Below, piece by piece: positions 1 through 11,462 of a DNA stretch of 48,755 bases. The DNA is from Conoideocrella luteorostrata. Lineage: Eukaryota; Ascomycota; Sordariomycetes; Hypocreales; Clavicipitaceae. The DNA lies in the NCBI GenBank assembly GCA_032433595.1, contig JASWJB010000327.1:1-48755 (forward strand). Direction: 5' to 3'. A model generated the notes under the pieces. That model was not told where the DNA came from and made no database searches. It was given only the letters and a program-made list of their open reading frames with translations. Position numbers and translations under genes: made by a program. Numbering within the stretch: position 1 is the first letter of the stretch; the number at the start of each line of letters is the position of its first letter.

Positions 1-395
1 TTATAATTATTATATAGCTTAAATAATTATTTAGTTAATAGATTTTATTAATAATAAGCTTTAATTGCATCTTTGGTTGGCGTTTGAATTAAAAGGGTCA
101 ATTGGACAATGTGGACGAAATGGCTCAGTTAAACTGTCCCCCACATGCCAGGCCAGGCTCAACAAGGATCAACTGCCTCCCTCTGCAGCTACGAAGATCT
201 TTAATATTGCAGGCAATAAGGTTACGACACAGAGCCACGGAGCCAAGGAGCCACGGAGCACTGGAATCCATGCTTCGACCTCTAGAGCGCAAATTGCTCT
301 AGACTGAACTGGGGAGCCGGGATCCATAACTAATGGATTGGCAAACCACGGAGCCTGGTGACTTTTGAAATTGGAGGGATGAATCGATGAAGCTG

Positions 396-424
396 TACGG
401 AGTAGTTTGATACAGTACTCCGTA
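396..424. repeat. TACGGAGTA inverted pair
   Basis: TACGGAGTA (396-404) is followed after 11 bases by its reverse complement TACTCCGTA (416-424). Together they could form a hairpin with a 9-bp stem. Confidence 0.8.
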
Positions 425-1234
425 TGCACGGAATAAATTCTTCTGTAGTTGCTGCTCTTAGCATGGCAAGATAAAGCAAACAAGCAAATAAATTGTGACG
501 AACGGAATGGACATGCCACATGCCACGTTCGAAAATCAGATTGTAAATTACGACGACCATAAGTCAGGTCACCATGCATGTAAACTCGTAAAGTGAAGTC
601 AATGAATAGTTCTGATGATGGTAGACAGAGGCCGACACCAAAAGAGAGGTTGAATGATTAGAAACAGGCAGATTTGGATGTGGGGTGAGAGGTGTATGAA
701 GTAATTATTTACCGCTCAATCCAGAATGTACATCGAGTACGGAATTGTCCGGGGGTTACTCCTTTAAACTGCCCTCAGTCCATCCTTGGTAAGGACTGTG
801 CAGGACGGACGGGTAACCATGCGCTCTCCATTTAATAGCAAGAATCACTACAATATGTACGGAGTGCGCTTTGCAACATAACAAATTAGGTGCTTGAGAG
901 AATCATTATGCCGCTAGCACAATATCCCCATTGCTCACTTCAACCTTGACCCTCGTATGGTACGGCGTAGTTACACTGAATTGAGGCTCCTGCTAGCTTG
1001 CCAGCGACATGGGCGTCGTCTTTTGCCTACCGTCTGATGCCTTGAATGGCTTCCGACAGGCATCTGCCCCGCTGTTGTGTCTTTTACTGTTCCAATGCCT
1101 TAGCACCTTGATCCAACGACACTCAATCATTGCTGGCTGACTGTCTCTCAACGTGCCGGCGTGCTGAAGTCCTGCGCGGCTGTCGATACTCTTTCATGCA
1201 AGATTTGGAGCCCGGCAGCCAATACTTGCGTCTG

Positions 1235-1250
1235 TACGGAGTACGGAGTA
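1235..1250 (+). repeat. TACGGAGTA direct double copy
   Basis: Two TACGGAGTA units overlap by two bases (1235-1243 and 1242-1250), about 380 bases upstream of the rpt3 start codon. Confidence 0.8.
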
Positions 1251-1624
1251 GAGAATTAAAGTTCGTATCACGTGGTGCCGTCGCGACTTCGATCCACCTT
1301 GATTATCCCAGCAAATCCTGACTAAGCTGCTTGCTCCCTTCGAGCCAACTACCACGAGGCTACGTGCACCATTGACGCCTGCTCATCGGGTGAGCTTCGT
1401 CGAGACTTCATTACCATCCGTCACTATCTACATCTAACTCAACCACTTCTTCACGACTCACGCCCATTCTAGCTCCTACTCCTGCGCACAACGGAAATCC
1501 GTCTTCCCCCTCAGAATTCCCCTCATCGACGCCCAAGTCCGTTCGCCCTTCAGTTTCTGTCGTCTCGTGCACTACGGACCAAGAAATACAACCATCGCAG
1601 AGGTAGTGGTGCTGCTGTTCCACA

Positions 1625-3181
1625 ATGGGCGACATTGCTGTCGAAAGTCAGGCCAACCACGTGCCGCCGCATAAGAAGACTGCTCCTTCAGCTATTCCTA
1701 CAATTGATCATTTCGATGGGCTACCGACTGAAGGTGGTGATGACTACGCCAACCTGAAGAAGTTGCAGCGGCAGTTGGAGTAAGCATGTTCAGCTTTGGT
1801 CGCCTTCTCGCCCTTGCATACTTTCCACTTTATGCAAGATTTCACGCTCCCATCGGCACAATGTACCTGAGGAAATTCAGCTGACGTAGTATTTAGGTAT
1901 ATTCAACTGCAAGAGGAGTATATCAAAGATGAGCAGAGGTATGCGCTCGGTCTTGGCTAGATTGCGACTCGTCGCGAACACGACGAGCAAGTCAGGAACT
2001 TAGAGCTAACTGCAATGTTCAGGAGCTTGAAGCGAGAGTTGGTCAGAGCTCAAGAAGAAATCAAGCGCATCCAGAGTGTGCCCTTGGTTATCGGCCAGTT
2101 CATGGAAGCCATCGATCAAAAGTAAGCCATACTAGTTTGAAACTTACACGCCTGAATTTTGATGGGTTGTAAATGCTGACTGCGTCGCTTTTGTTTTGTT
2201 GTTGCTTGTAGCACCGGAATTGTTCAATCAAGTACCGGATCCAACTATGTTGTTCGCATCCTATCTACGCTCGACCGGGAGTTGCTTAAGCCCTCATCAT
2301 CCGTCGCCCTTCACCGACACTCCAATGCTTTAGTCGACATCCTTCCACCGGAAGCCGATTCGTCAATCGCTATGCTCGGTGCCGATGAAAAGCCCGACGT
2401 GACATATGCTGATGTTGGTGGTTTGGATATGCAAAAGCAGGAGATCCGAGAGGCTGTCGAGTTACCCCTGACGCACTTTGACTTGTATAAGCAGATCGGT
2501 ATTGACCCTCCTCGTGGTGTACTGTTATACGGACCTCCTGGAACCGGTAAGACTATGCTTGTCAAGGCTGTAGCAAACTCTACCACTGCCAGCTTTATCC
2601 GAGTCGTTGGTTCCGAGTTCGTCCAGAAATACCTGGGTGAAGGTCCTAGAATGGTTCGGGATGTCTTCCGCATGGCCCGCGAGAACTCCCCAGCCATCAT
2701 CTTCATCGATGAAATTGATGCTATCGCCACCAAGCGTTTCGATGCTCAAACTGGTGCCGACCGCGAGGTCCAGCGTATTCTGCTTGAGCTGCTCAATCAA
2801 ATGGATGGTTTCGATCAAACGTCCAATGTTAAGGTAATCATGGCCACCAATCGTGCGGATACCCTTGATCCTGCCCTGCTCCGTCCCGGTCGATTGGACC
2901 GAAAGATTGAGTTCCCCTCACTACGAGACCGCCGCGAACGACGCTTGATTTTCTCCACCATTGCCGGCAAGATGTCGCTCGCCCCTGAAGTCGATTTGGA
3001 TAGCTTGATTGTCCGAAATGACCCTCTTTCTGGTGCCATTATTGCCGCCATCATGCAGGAGGCCGGTTTGCGTGCTGTTCGAAAGAACAGATACAACATT
3101 ATCCAGAGCGACTTGGAGGATGCCTACTCCGCCCAAGTCAAAGGCACTAGTGATGACAACAAGTTTGATTTCTACAAGTAA
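1625..3181 (+). CDS. rpt3: 26S proteasome regulatory subunit Rpt3 (AAA ATPase, subunit 6B)
   Basis: One of the six ATPases of the 19S base, which unfold ubiquitinated substrates and thread them into the 20S core. There are four exons: 1625-1779, 1897-1938, 2023-2121 and 2212-3181. Introns are 1780-1896, 1939-2022 and 2122-2211. The product is 421 aa, the usual Rpt3 size. An N-terminal coiled-coil (about residues 35-90) precedes the OB region. Walker A GPPGTGKT lies at about 206-213 and Walker B IIFIDEID at about 261-268. A sensor ATNRAD and the arginine-finger region RPGRLDRK follow. The C-terminus FDFYK matches the Rpt3 tail that docks into the 20S alpha ring. The start ATG sits in CACAATGG. 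Family assignment is very secure; the three small 5' exons rest on splice signals and continuous phase. Confidence 0.96.
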
Positions 3182-4468
3182 GCTTACAGGGACTGTAGTG
3201 GCAGTGTTGGTGGCGTCAGAACAGAATTGGAAGTTGAGAAAGAGGATACGATATATGGACGCAGGGGGGGGGGACCCTTTTGATGGGGCGAAGTGACGAA
3301 GAGCATTGCAATGAGGGCATGGCGACGCTGCAACCAATAGATCCAACCGAGCTGGTGGTATAATTCTTCAACTTCCGGCCCTGAATGAGTTTTAGCAACC
3401 ATTGTACTTTTAATACTCTATCTATCCGTGCATAACATCTCTGGAATGATCCTTTGGAGAATGTAAAGACAATGAATGATCTTGGCAGCGGAGCTTTATC
3501 ATACATAACAGTATACAATTGAGAGCAATTGTGACGAGATTTGTCCCTTCCCCTCTCGCATCGTAGAGCTAGAATCTGTTGGTCACGTTATTCCACCTTG
3601 GCATCCAGTATACGTCATGTTGTAGGGAAACTCTACGCGTTTCGTTAAAGCAAACAGGCCGTGGTAGCTCAGGTTGATTCATATCACATACAACTTATCT
3701 ACATATTGGGAGAGACATTTTGGTTCATGAAATGAATTGCAAACCCATTTAAGCCACTTCTATTACTCTAAACCATTCACTTGAGATGCAAACTAAGAAG
3801 TCTTGGCCTGCGCGAAACAGGTCCTGATGCTTCCCAGTGAGCATCTTTTCTACCAGAGCGTTCCAATGTGACCCTTGAGACATTTTTTACCCTCCAGCCT
3901 AAATCTATGAGCCTTTCCCGGATCTTTCCTCAGGGAACCTTGCGCCTTCTGACCAAGCGGGAAAAAAAAAGGCGTCGACAATCACAACATCTACAACACA
4001 GGGGCCAGTTCTCTAACTTGCTGTACCATCCATAGATACACTGGCCGCTCTTAACGTGACAGACCACAAACAAATAAACGGGAGGTTTAGAATGAAAGAA
4101 AACAAAACAATGAGCCCTGGTAACACATGATTCGCAGCAATTCGTAGATCCTGCAGAAACGTCAAGCGCATTGATGTGCTTGTATCAATAGTAGCCGTCT
4201 CACTTCTGTCAAAGGACGCCATGACCTCCCGAAAAACAAAAACGCCAATGCTATGCAGGTGATAATGACAAGAAGCGAGAAGGCAATCTCTATTTACCTC
4301 TGGAGCTCTTCAAGAGCAGTGTGCGTAGTGAGAAGTACAGTCGCACGAACGAGTAACTATTCGCATTGTGTAATCCCTACACAATTGAAGAAAGACAGGA
4401 ATATCCGGTAACATTTCGGAAGGAGATATTTAAAAATATTGAATAAGTTGTCCTCCCCGAGAATCAAA
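3182..4468. other. Convergent 3' intergenic region
   Basis: This lies between the stop codons of rpt3 and the folliculin-like gene. It carries a G run (9 G) near 3265 and an A run near 3962. The only notable open frame is the weak 69-codon minus-strand ORF at 4013-4222, listed separately. Confidence 0.5.
4013..4222 (-). CDS. Doubtful small ORF with one possible membrane helix
   Basis: A 69-codon minus-strand frame starting MASFDRSE with a hydrophobic stretch VLPGLIVLFSFILNLPF (about residues 34-50). I do not recognise it. A plausible intron (donor GTAAAT near 4283, acceptor CATAG near 4236, minus strand) could join it to upstream sequence reading TALEELQ, but no upstream ATG was found in that frame. 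It could equally be 3'-UTR sequence of the neighbouring gene. Confidence 0.15.
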   Translation of the reverse strand: MASFDRSETATIDTSTSMRLTFLQDLRIAANHVLPGLIVLFSFILNLPFICLWSVTLRAASVSMDGTAS

Positions 4469-5965
4469 TCAAGAATTCAGGGCAACGCCTACTTCAAAGA
4501 GGAGCTGCACAAATTTGCCATGCAACTCGATGAAGAAGTCAGGCTGTCCAACTAGTTCAGCGAGACCACGGGCTTTCAAAGACGAGGCTCCAGGACCACC
4601 GCCCGTGCGTCTTGTGAAGGCACTCCCCCCGGTCAAGAAGCTGCTGCTTGACCGATCCACGACTGCAGGAGGATCAAATGCGGAGGCTTGTGGTTGTGGC
4701 TGCACTCCTCCGTTGTACATGACGCTTCCAATTGGTGATGAGGTGGTGGTTGTGCGCTCAACCTCCGCCTCAGCAAGCTGCTGGATCCAACTAGCAAGGT
4801 TTCCGAAGGCGGTGGAGACCATACTAAATGTCTTCATCGCCATTCTCTCTTTGTGAGTACTAAGCGCCAAGAATGCGTAGACTCGCTTGTGGCCACGAGC
4901 ATGCATATCTGGAATGCGGAAGATATACGCCGTTGTATAACCCGTCAGAGCGTCACCAAAGAAGATAGGACCTCCGGTTGCTGCAGATCCTGGGCTCTGT
5001 GTGGTTACAAAGGAAGGGGAAGAATTAAGCTGTGGAGAGGATGTCGGAGTTGAAGTTGCAGGAGGTCTTGGGAGAGTCTCAAAGGACAGAGCACGTAAGC
5101 ATGATGCACGAATTAGAGAAAATGAGTCAGGCAACATCGGCTCATGTGTAGAGGTGTAATTAACGTAGTGGAAGTGATATGGTGTTCGTTCGGACGAAGT
5201 CGATGTACTAGAACAGGAAGTAGTCCGGGAGCTACTGGCTGTTGGGGCGGTTTTCCGAGAACGCACTCGATGTGTAGGTTCTCGGTCACCGTCGGTGTCG
5301 CTTGAAGTCTGCGAATTGGGTGGTGAGGCCTGTCCTGCAGCGCCAAACACACGCTCCACAGGAGCCTTGGTACGCAGAGTAGGGCCATGTGCCCCTGTTG
5401 CATATTCGTCTGTTGCAGCGCCAGCGGTTTGTCGCCGTGGGAGTGTCATTGCACAATTATCACATGGCCCCTGCTTCTTGGTAACAGTGTCGTCGTATGT
5501 CCTCCTAAAACTGGAGTCTCGGCGCGGCTGCTGGAAAACCGGCCGTGGACTCTCCGGAGGTGTCTCAAGAGCTGAAGAGCCATTTGCAGAGTTGTTGTTA
5601 CTGGCAGAAGTCGCAGAACGCCGCAGAGCCGCTCGCTGAGCAATGGCATCCTGCTCCGAAGCTGGAGCGGAGCCGCTGCGACCGATGCTTAGATCTCGCA
5701 GTGCATCATTGAGGGCTGCTGATGCGTGTGATTGGGGCGCAGAAGTAGGACCGCTCGATTTTGTTCGCTTATCGGCTTTCGGCTTGCTAGACGTTGCACC
5801 GGTGATCACATCAGGTTCCTCAAAGCACATTGAGCATGGGCTTCTCAGTCCTTCTGTGACCATCAACGGAGTTGGCCCATGGATGTCGCAGTAGTGAGCT
5901 AGGCATAACTTTAATTCAGTGGTCAGCTTAGTGCCAATGGCCATCGTGGTCGATTCCGATCCCAT
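4469..5965 (-). CDS. Folliculin / Lst7-like protein
   Basis: Fungal relative of human folliculin and yeast Lst7. In yeast, Lst7 with Lst4 acts as a GAP for Rag-type GTPases at the vacuole in TORC1 amino-acid signalling. The N-terminus reads KLCLAHYCDIHGPTPL, the start of the longin-like folliculin domain, followed by SPCSMCFEE. A long Ser/Thr/Pro-rich low-complexity insert (about residues 50-250) separates it from the second conserved block, TAYIFRIPDMHARGHKR.YAF with KTFSMVSTAFGNLASWI. The end reads PDFFIELHGKFVQLLFE. The frame opens at 5971 with TTG, so I take ATG 5965 (MGSESTT, 498 aa); ATG 5944 is the alternative. No intron is visible. The C-terminal DENN-like half of metazoan folliculin looks absent or very reduced. 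Confidence 0.85.
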   Translation of the reverse strand: MGSESTTMAIGTKLTTELKLCLAHYCDIHGPTPLMVTEGLRSPCSMCFEEPDVITGATSSKPKADKRTKSSGPTSAPQSHASAALNDALRDLSIGRSGSAPASEQDAIAQRAALRRSATSASNNNSANGSSALETPPESPRPVFQQPRRDSSFRRTYDDTVTKKQGPCDNCAMTLPRRQTAGAATDEYATGAHGPTLRTKAPVERVFGAAGQASPPNSQTSSDTDGDREPTHRVRSRKTAPTASSSRTTSCSSTSTSSERTPYHFHYVNYTSTHEPMLPDSFSLIRASCLRALSFETLPRPPATSTPTSSPQLNSSPSFVTTQSPGSAATGGPIFFGDALTGYTTAYIFRIPDMHARGHKRVYAFLALSTHKERMAMKTFSMVSTAFGNLASWIQQLAEAEVERTTTTSSPIGSVMYNGGVQPQPQASAFDPPAVVDRSSSSFLTGGSAFTRRTGGGPGASSLKARGLAELVGQPDFFIELHGKFVQLLFEVGVALNS

Positions 5966-7020
5966 ATACAAGAATCAGGTGAATGGTGAGAGCCCAATGG
6001 TTGAAAAGGTTGTCCGTCGGGTAAACGAAAAACAAGGGAGACGACGAGGAAGAAAGTTGGGGCATGGTGAAGATGTGTAAGATAAACCTCCGGAAGAGCC
6101 GCATCCGTCGACGTAGGTCTGACTTTACTGGCAGGAGAGGTGGCTCAAAGTATAGCCGGCCAACCAGAGCTTGCTTGTCTTGTATTGTTGCAGCGACACA
6201 CACCAAGCGCTTAATCATGCCGGTGAATTCGCAGAAGAAACAAGGAAGGAAGCTTACAGCTGGTAGAGCAACAGAGGCGGTGAACGAAGATGGTGTGAAA
6301 GTGACATATTGGTGCTTGCGAAGCGGGCGGACAGTGCAAGTATGAGCTGCGGCAGTTACGGCCGGGCCAATGCTCACTGGCGCCCTAAGATACGACACTG
6401 GCCGCAGGAGGAAACAAAGGAGGCGGGGTTTAAGTGACAACGAGGCTAAATTGCACAACAGGTCAAGGGCTGGCACAAGATGCATGCTTGCTGCAGGCGG
6501 GGTGTGGTGTGGCGCCTTGCTTGCAGGACAAGCATGCACAATATTGCCTCGCGGCGGTTTGTTGGACACTTACAATGTAGGTCATGACGCATTCAGAGAT
6601 CCCGCGGGGGTTTATCTTATCGCAAGGATGGTATTAAGGTCAAGAGCGAAGCTCGAGGAAGGGTAGGGCCAGCCACAAGGTGTGTTCGGGTTTCGATGAC
6701 AACAGAATGATGCTGGGCGGAGTGCTGGCAATTGCGCCGGGCCACGAGTTTCGTCGTGTAAGCAATGATACTTTAGCGATATGGCTCGTGGCGGCCCAGG
6801 CTGAAGGATCAGGATCAGGTCCAGGTATATGAACCGGCAATTAGGATACGACTGGTATCAGATGTACCGTTCGTACCACTGCTCGCGGGGCAGACAATGC
6901 CCGATGCAGGAGCCCGCGTGCGAGCGAGTTGCTGTGTGCAAGCGGCAGTTGCGGATGTGGCCCGAATATTTTTGGAGTCGTGGGAGAAAGTATTATAGTG
7001 ATCGGTATAGTACAGTATAG

Positions 7021-7029
7021 TACTCCGTA
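7021..7029 (-). repeat. TACTCCGTA motif
   Basis: Single exact copy, preceded by a TATAGTACAGTATAG stretch. One-mismatch copies of the same motif follow at 7332, 7665, 8012 and 8197. Confidence 0.75.
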
Positions 7030-8402
7030 CAGGTACTTTGTAATTGGTGGCGTGGCGTTGACGCTGCTGCTTTTGCAAGTGCGCTCTGGCTGCGTGGCGA
7101 CCCGAGCCTGTGGTGTGCCCTGGTCAGGTCAATAATAGCAGGCTGGCGCCGAGGATCAAATGGTCGCAAATCTCACCAGGCGAGATGAGGGTGCGTATCC
7201 GAGTTTGAATGGGTTGAAAGGATGAAGGGGAGGAGGAGGAGGTGGTTGAGAGGAAAACGGTCGCAGCGGGTGTAACGGAAAATAAAGTCTCGACGTGAGT
7301 TGCAAGTGAACGCAGTGACGGTAGAGTAGAGCACGGAGTAGCAGGAGCAGGAGCAGATCTAGAGCCAGGCGGGTCGTGGCTTCCGGTCTAAGCTGAGTCG
7401 AGATAGCTTCGCTCCTTCTCTTTGCGGTTGAGGAAACAAGCACCGTGGCTCTCACGAATTGGGATTCGAGCACCGCAGGTTTTGCTGCCTTTCGTACAAC
7501 AACAAAGAAAACCAGGCTCGTGGGATTGACAACACCTCGAAATACAGTCGATTGATGGTGACAACAAAACGACGATAATAGAGCCGCTATTGTACAACAC
7601 AGAAAGCTTGCCGGCAAGCAAACGAACGAACGTGGCGGCAACACTGCACCGTACTGCAGCACAATACGGAGTCGATGTGGGCTTTCCAGGTCTTGATATA
7701 ATCCCACAAATCATGGATCCGCCGTTACCATTCCCTGACAAAACCACGGACTCAGACAGGCCTTCTAGAACAAATGGGCAGCCAGTGACAAGCTCATCCT
7801 GGTGCGAAACAAGTAAAGACGCGGTTCTTGACAGTGGGCTCTGGCCTTGACTAAGGACTCGTCCAGTCGTCGTGGAGTGCTCATGGGCCCGCCTGCAAGG
7901 ATGGCAATGGGATGGCCTTGGCTGCGCCAGTACCACTCCCCTCCACATTGCAGCATCCCGCCATCCTGGACTAACTCGAGCAAGCAAGTCGCTAACTGTC
8001 TTGGCCGACAAGACGGAGTACAGTCTGGACGAGGAAATTTTCGCTAAGCCGACCATCCTGCAGAATGGCGGAGGACGTCTTGTCTATTTGAACTCTGTGG
8101 ATAGTTACTGTACTATATGGACCAGAGGCAGGTGCAATGGCAGTATTACACGGCAGTATGGCACCAAGACAGGCTGCGTTTGCCTTCGGCCGAATGCACG
8201 GAGTACAGCAGAGGCAGCTCGATTTCTGCCAGACACGTGCAACCTCCCATGGGTTCTAAGAGATTTTAAGGGTGTTTTGCATTAAAAACCGCTTTGTGGA
8301 TATATGATTTGCGTATAGCGGCCCTAAATCTAAAGGCTGACACGTTGAAATGGCAGTGATCATCCAAGCCGACAACCCGAACAAGAGAGGGAAAAGGGGT
8401 CT

Positions 8403-8431
8403 ACAGAGTACTCAGTACTCTGTACTCCGTA
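8403..8431. repeat. Near-perfect palindrome fused to a TACTCCGTA copy
   Basis: Arms 8403-8412 (ACAGAGTACT) and 8414-8423 are exact reverse complements around a single C. The right arm overlaps an exact TACTCCGTA at 8423-8431. The arm core TACAGAGTA differs from TACGGAGTA by one transition. Confidence 0.8.
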
Positions 8432-9225
8432 TACCAGCTACTATTGTTCGACAATACGTAACTATCCTGAGCCCCCTGTAAGAAGATCCACTCCATGTGG
8501 CTTCTCAGTTCCCACATGCCTCACATTCCCCGGAAACTGCCGGCCCAGAAATGGAAAGAGCATGAGCAGTTGTCCCAAAGTTCTCAGGGATCTTTTGTGC
8601 TGAAAATGACAGGCGATCAGGACGGACCGTCATAGCCATGTCATCGAGACATGCCAGTTTTCAATTAATGTTGTATGATGTATTCGGCTGTGACGGTGGC
8701 TTGAAGACTACTGCCAAATTTCGAGAGCGTGGCAAGGTTTGGCGGTTCAGTCCACCATGCAGACGAAGCATGTGCCTGATCTGGGCCACAACTATTATTA
8801 AAGCGTCCGTGTTCCGACAAGCCCCTCTGCGGAGAGCGGCAACCAAGCAAATGGCATGTAGTCAGGAGCCGGACTCGCCGCGAAGCGCTCCAATTTTGCG
8901 GGACTTACGGGGGTCCTCTGCTAGTGCAATACAAAATCATATTGTATAGTAGCACCATGCGGCAATACTATACTATTCAGAAGCAGATACTATACCAGTT
9001 ACAATAACTACTAATTGTAGAGAACACCAAGGTCAATTATTGTGTCTATGTTTGCTGTTAGGCCCAGAGTTGGGGGCTTTGGTACAGTCACGTATTGCAG
9101 GGACACGTCATGGAGGGTGCAAGGGCCCAAGACTCGTTGCCAGCTTATGCTTGGCTGTAGCACATGAAGCACGCTAATAAGCAAACCACATGTTGGTACG
9201 GAGTCCTATACAGCATTGTACAGAT

Positions 9226-9234
9226 TACGGAGTA
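9226..9234 (+). repeat. TACGGAGTA motif
   Basis: Exact copy. A one-mismatch copy (TACGGAGTC) lies 29 bases upstream at 9197. Confidence 0.75.
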
Positions 9235-9390
9235 CCAAGTAATAAACAGTAAGTGCGTGCAGCAGCGCCCGGCAAGACATAATACTCACATGCTCTGGCT
9301 TTGGGCTCCCCCTTTTAGGTATTTCCATGCGACCTGCACCGATACGTGCTACTGGTCATACCTGGCAATTGAGCTTAAATACATTCTGGA

Positions 9391-9404
9391 TACGGAGTAC
9401 TCCG
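9391..9404. repeat. Palindromic TACGGAGTACTCCG copy
   Basis: An exact TACGGAGTA runs straight into the start of its reverse complement, making a nearly complete palindrome. Confidence 0.75.
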
Positions 9405-9634
9405 CTCATATACAATATGATTTGCCATCACCTCTCCCGCAAAAACCCAGAGTTAGGGATGACACATAGAGTCCGGGTCGTCGTACTCCCCGGCTCCCTG
9501 TACCAAGTGCCAGAACCTGGTCACAGCTACCTTAACTAGGCAAAACTGTCGACTGGTCAGTTCAGCCACGTGGGCGGCGCTGTACCTCCGTCAATCTCTC
9601 TGGTGCTACGTGCAATCCGCAATTCGCGGCGAGA

Positions 9635-9668
9635 TACGGAGTAGCTATGGAGTACGGAGTACGGAGTA
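9635..9668 (+). repeat. Cluster of three TACGGAGTA copies
   Basis: Exact copies start at 9635, 9653 and 9660; the last two overlap by two bases. A one-mismatch TATGGAGTA at 9646 sits between them, so this is the densest tandem arrangement in the window. Confidence 0.8.
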
Positions 9669-10125
9669 GTTGCTCTTGACATGCAAACGTCTGTGGCGTC
9701 AGAAAATACAGCCAAGTCGCAAGCCGGCATGATCTTGCAGCAGTTTGTTGGTGTTTTGTGGCCAACGAGATTAATTCACTGTTGGACCCCACGACCGGTG
9801 AGAGAAATGTGTGTTGGATGTGACGCATTGTGCGAGGCACGGAGCATCCCGTCAGCAAGATCCATTCAATAGCATCAGCCCATGTGAAGGCACGTTTTCT
9901 CACCCTCCCCCGTTCACCCGTCGAGCAATGACCACGGCTGTTCGGGATAGTTCCAGGAGCTGCGCACACGACAATGGTGATGTTTGCTGGTTGGACGTGA
10001 CCATTACTCGTGTAGCCTTTGAGCTTGATTCTCAAATCTATCAACGGTAACAAGTCGGAAGCCGAAGCCAAGCCCGGCCCCTCTTTCCATCACATCCGTT
10101 AGCTAGTTAGCCAGGCATCAGGTAG

Positions 10126-10134
10126 TACTCCGTA
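10126..10134 (-). repeat. TACTCCGTA motif
   Basis: Single exact intergenic copy. Confidence 0.75.
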
Positions 10135-11462
10135 GTGTTTGATGCTCTCACAAGTCCGAGCTCATCATGCTTGCACACATCCTTTCCGAATACGTGCTAT
10201 GCGATTTTGTGTAACACACCCACTTGAGCACAATGTCTCGGGCACACCTGCTTCTGGAGAGCCCAGCTGGTGAAAAAACGAGGCAAAAAGTGCATGTCAC
10301 ACCGGTTTGAAGGAATATTAAACAATTCGTGCGTTGTCGGGCCGGCATTCAGTCGCGTGCGGCACGGAAAGACATCCCATCTCCGGTCTGGCGCATTGCC
10401 GGCACACAACACCACACCCACAAACGTCCAACTTGGGAGTTGCGGCCAAAAGTCGGAAAGTGGGTGACATGCACAGGGTAATACTAGTACAGCCCTGTCA
10501 CAGACACATATACTAGAATTGAAGCTAGTATGGAGGATTGTATGGAGTAAGTACAGTAAATACAGCAAACACTTAACTTACTTTTCACGTCCTCAAGCAC
10601 GGACTACCCCATGATATCCAGCCTGTTGTCATCATCTGAAATCTAATACAGATTATAGCACGACACTACATACCCCGTATAGTAACATAGAATCTACAAT
10701 CGGGAACAGTACATCGCTGATTGGGCGCATCACGGGCATGTCTTGGACCCAAGCTGGACTCTCCCCTCCTCCCACCACCCCCTTTCAGAAGGAATTCGCT
10801 CCATCGGCATCGTCTACCCTGTGATATTTAACCGATGCAAACAAACACTCCATATTAACCGACAGACCGGTTGCGAGCCCCAGCACGACAGCCCACTGCC
10901 GGGTTTAAGAAGCATCGGCTATCTATCCCAATAGCCAAAATGACAAGCCGTTGGAAAGTGGAAATGGTCCATTTTTACCAGCAAAACCCAACGCTCGTCT
11001 AGTTTAGCCTGAGAAATGGACCAAATGCCTATCCCAAATCGAAGGCCAAAAAAAATAAAAATTTATTGAACACAGTAGCATGGCATGTAAAAGCTTAGTT
11101 TCATGGAAACACTGATTTGTCCATGCGGCATTTACGGGTTGGGATCCCGATGTCGGAATTGAATTTTATTTATTTATATACATGCTACTAACTAATTAGA
11201 TCCTCCTGTTTTTAAATTACTGTGCTGTGTTCGGGGTACCGCGCGGTGGGAGTAGCCAGGGGAATGTTTTATCACGGACTCCAAGCGCCTTTACGTAGCT
11301 AGCTTTGTAACTCGTATTTTGCCAAAGGTATTTATTTGCACGCAATGATGCCGTCACAGGCTGTCACTGCAGGGGACTATCATATGTGTCGCGCGACCAC
11401 CCGGCACGTCGTTTCTGAATACACAACCCCCCGGCTCGGCCCCAAGCTTTTGAGTTTCACAA

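Larger units (their letters stand above)
1..1624. other. Intergenic region and rpt3 leader
   Basis: No credible gene was seen. The first 60 bases are very AT-rich, which may be the edge of an AT-rich island. Bases 231-262 repeat a GAGCCACGGAGC-like unit. Copies of the TACGGAGTA motif lie at 396, 416, 858 (one mismatch) and 1235-1250. The last 250 bases are pyrimidine-rich, as expected for a fungal promoter and 5' leader of the gene starting at 1625. Confidence 0.6.
5966..11462. other. Gene-poor 5.5-kb block rich in a 9-bp motif
   Basis: No open frame here has recognisable domains, good codon structure or convincing splice continuity. The longest minus-strand frames (222 codons at 7388-8056 and 213 codons at 5928-6569) read as low-complexity or compositionally odd protein. 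The proximal part (about 5966-6600) is probably promoter and leader of the folliculin-like gene. The block holds eight exact TACGGAGTA/TACTCCGTA copies and several one-mismatch copies between 7.0 and 10.1 kb. Bases 11040-11220 are AT-rich. An untranslated RNA or a fully decayed repeat cannot be excluded. Confidence 0.55.

Noticed and set aside
5928..6569. 213-codon minus-strand frame upstream of the folliculin-like gene
   Set aside because: Overlaps the probable 5' leader; the folliculin-like frame is different and its own N-terminus already starts with the conserved block.
7156..8056. Overlapping minus-strand frames of 183 and 222 codons
   Set aside because: No domain, TTG or weak starts, Ser/Cys/Leu-rich low-information composition, and the frame runs through 9-mer copies; most likely chance open frames.
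9562..10071. 169-codon minus-strand frame
   Set aside because: It spans a cluster of the TACGGAGTA motif, has no recognisable family features and no splice-linked neighbours.
10960..11030. Inverted repeat AAATGGTCCATTT / AAATGGACCAAAT
   Set aside because: Only about 10 bp of pairing in an AT-rich setting, without terminal repeats or target-site duplication; too weak to call an element.
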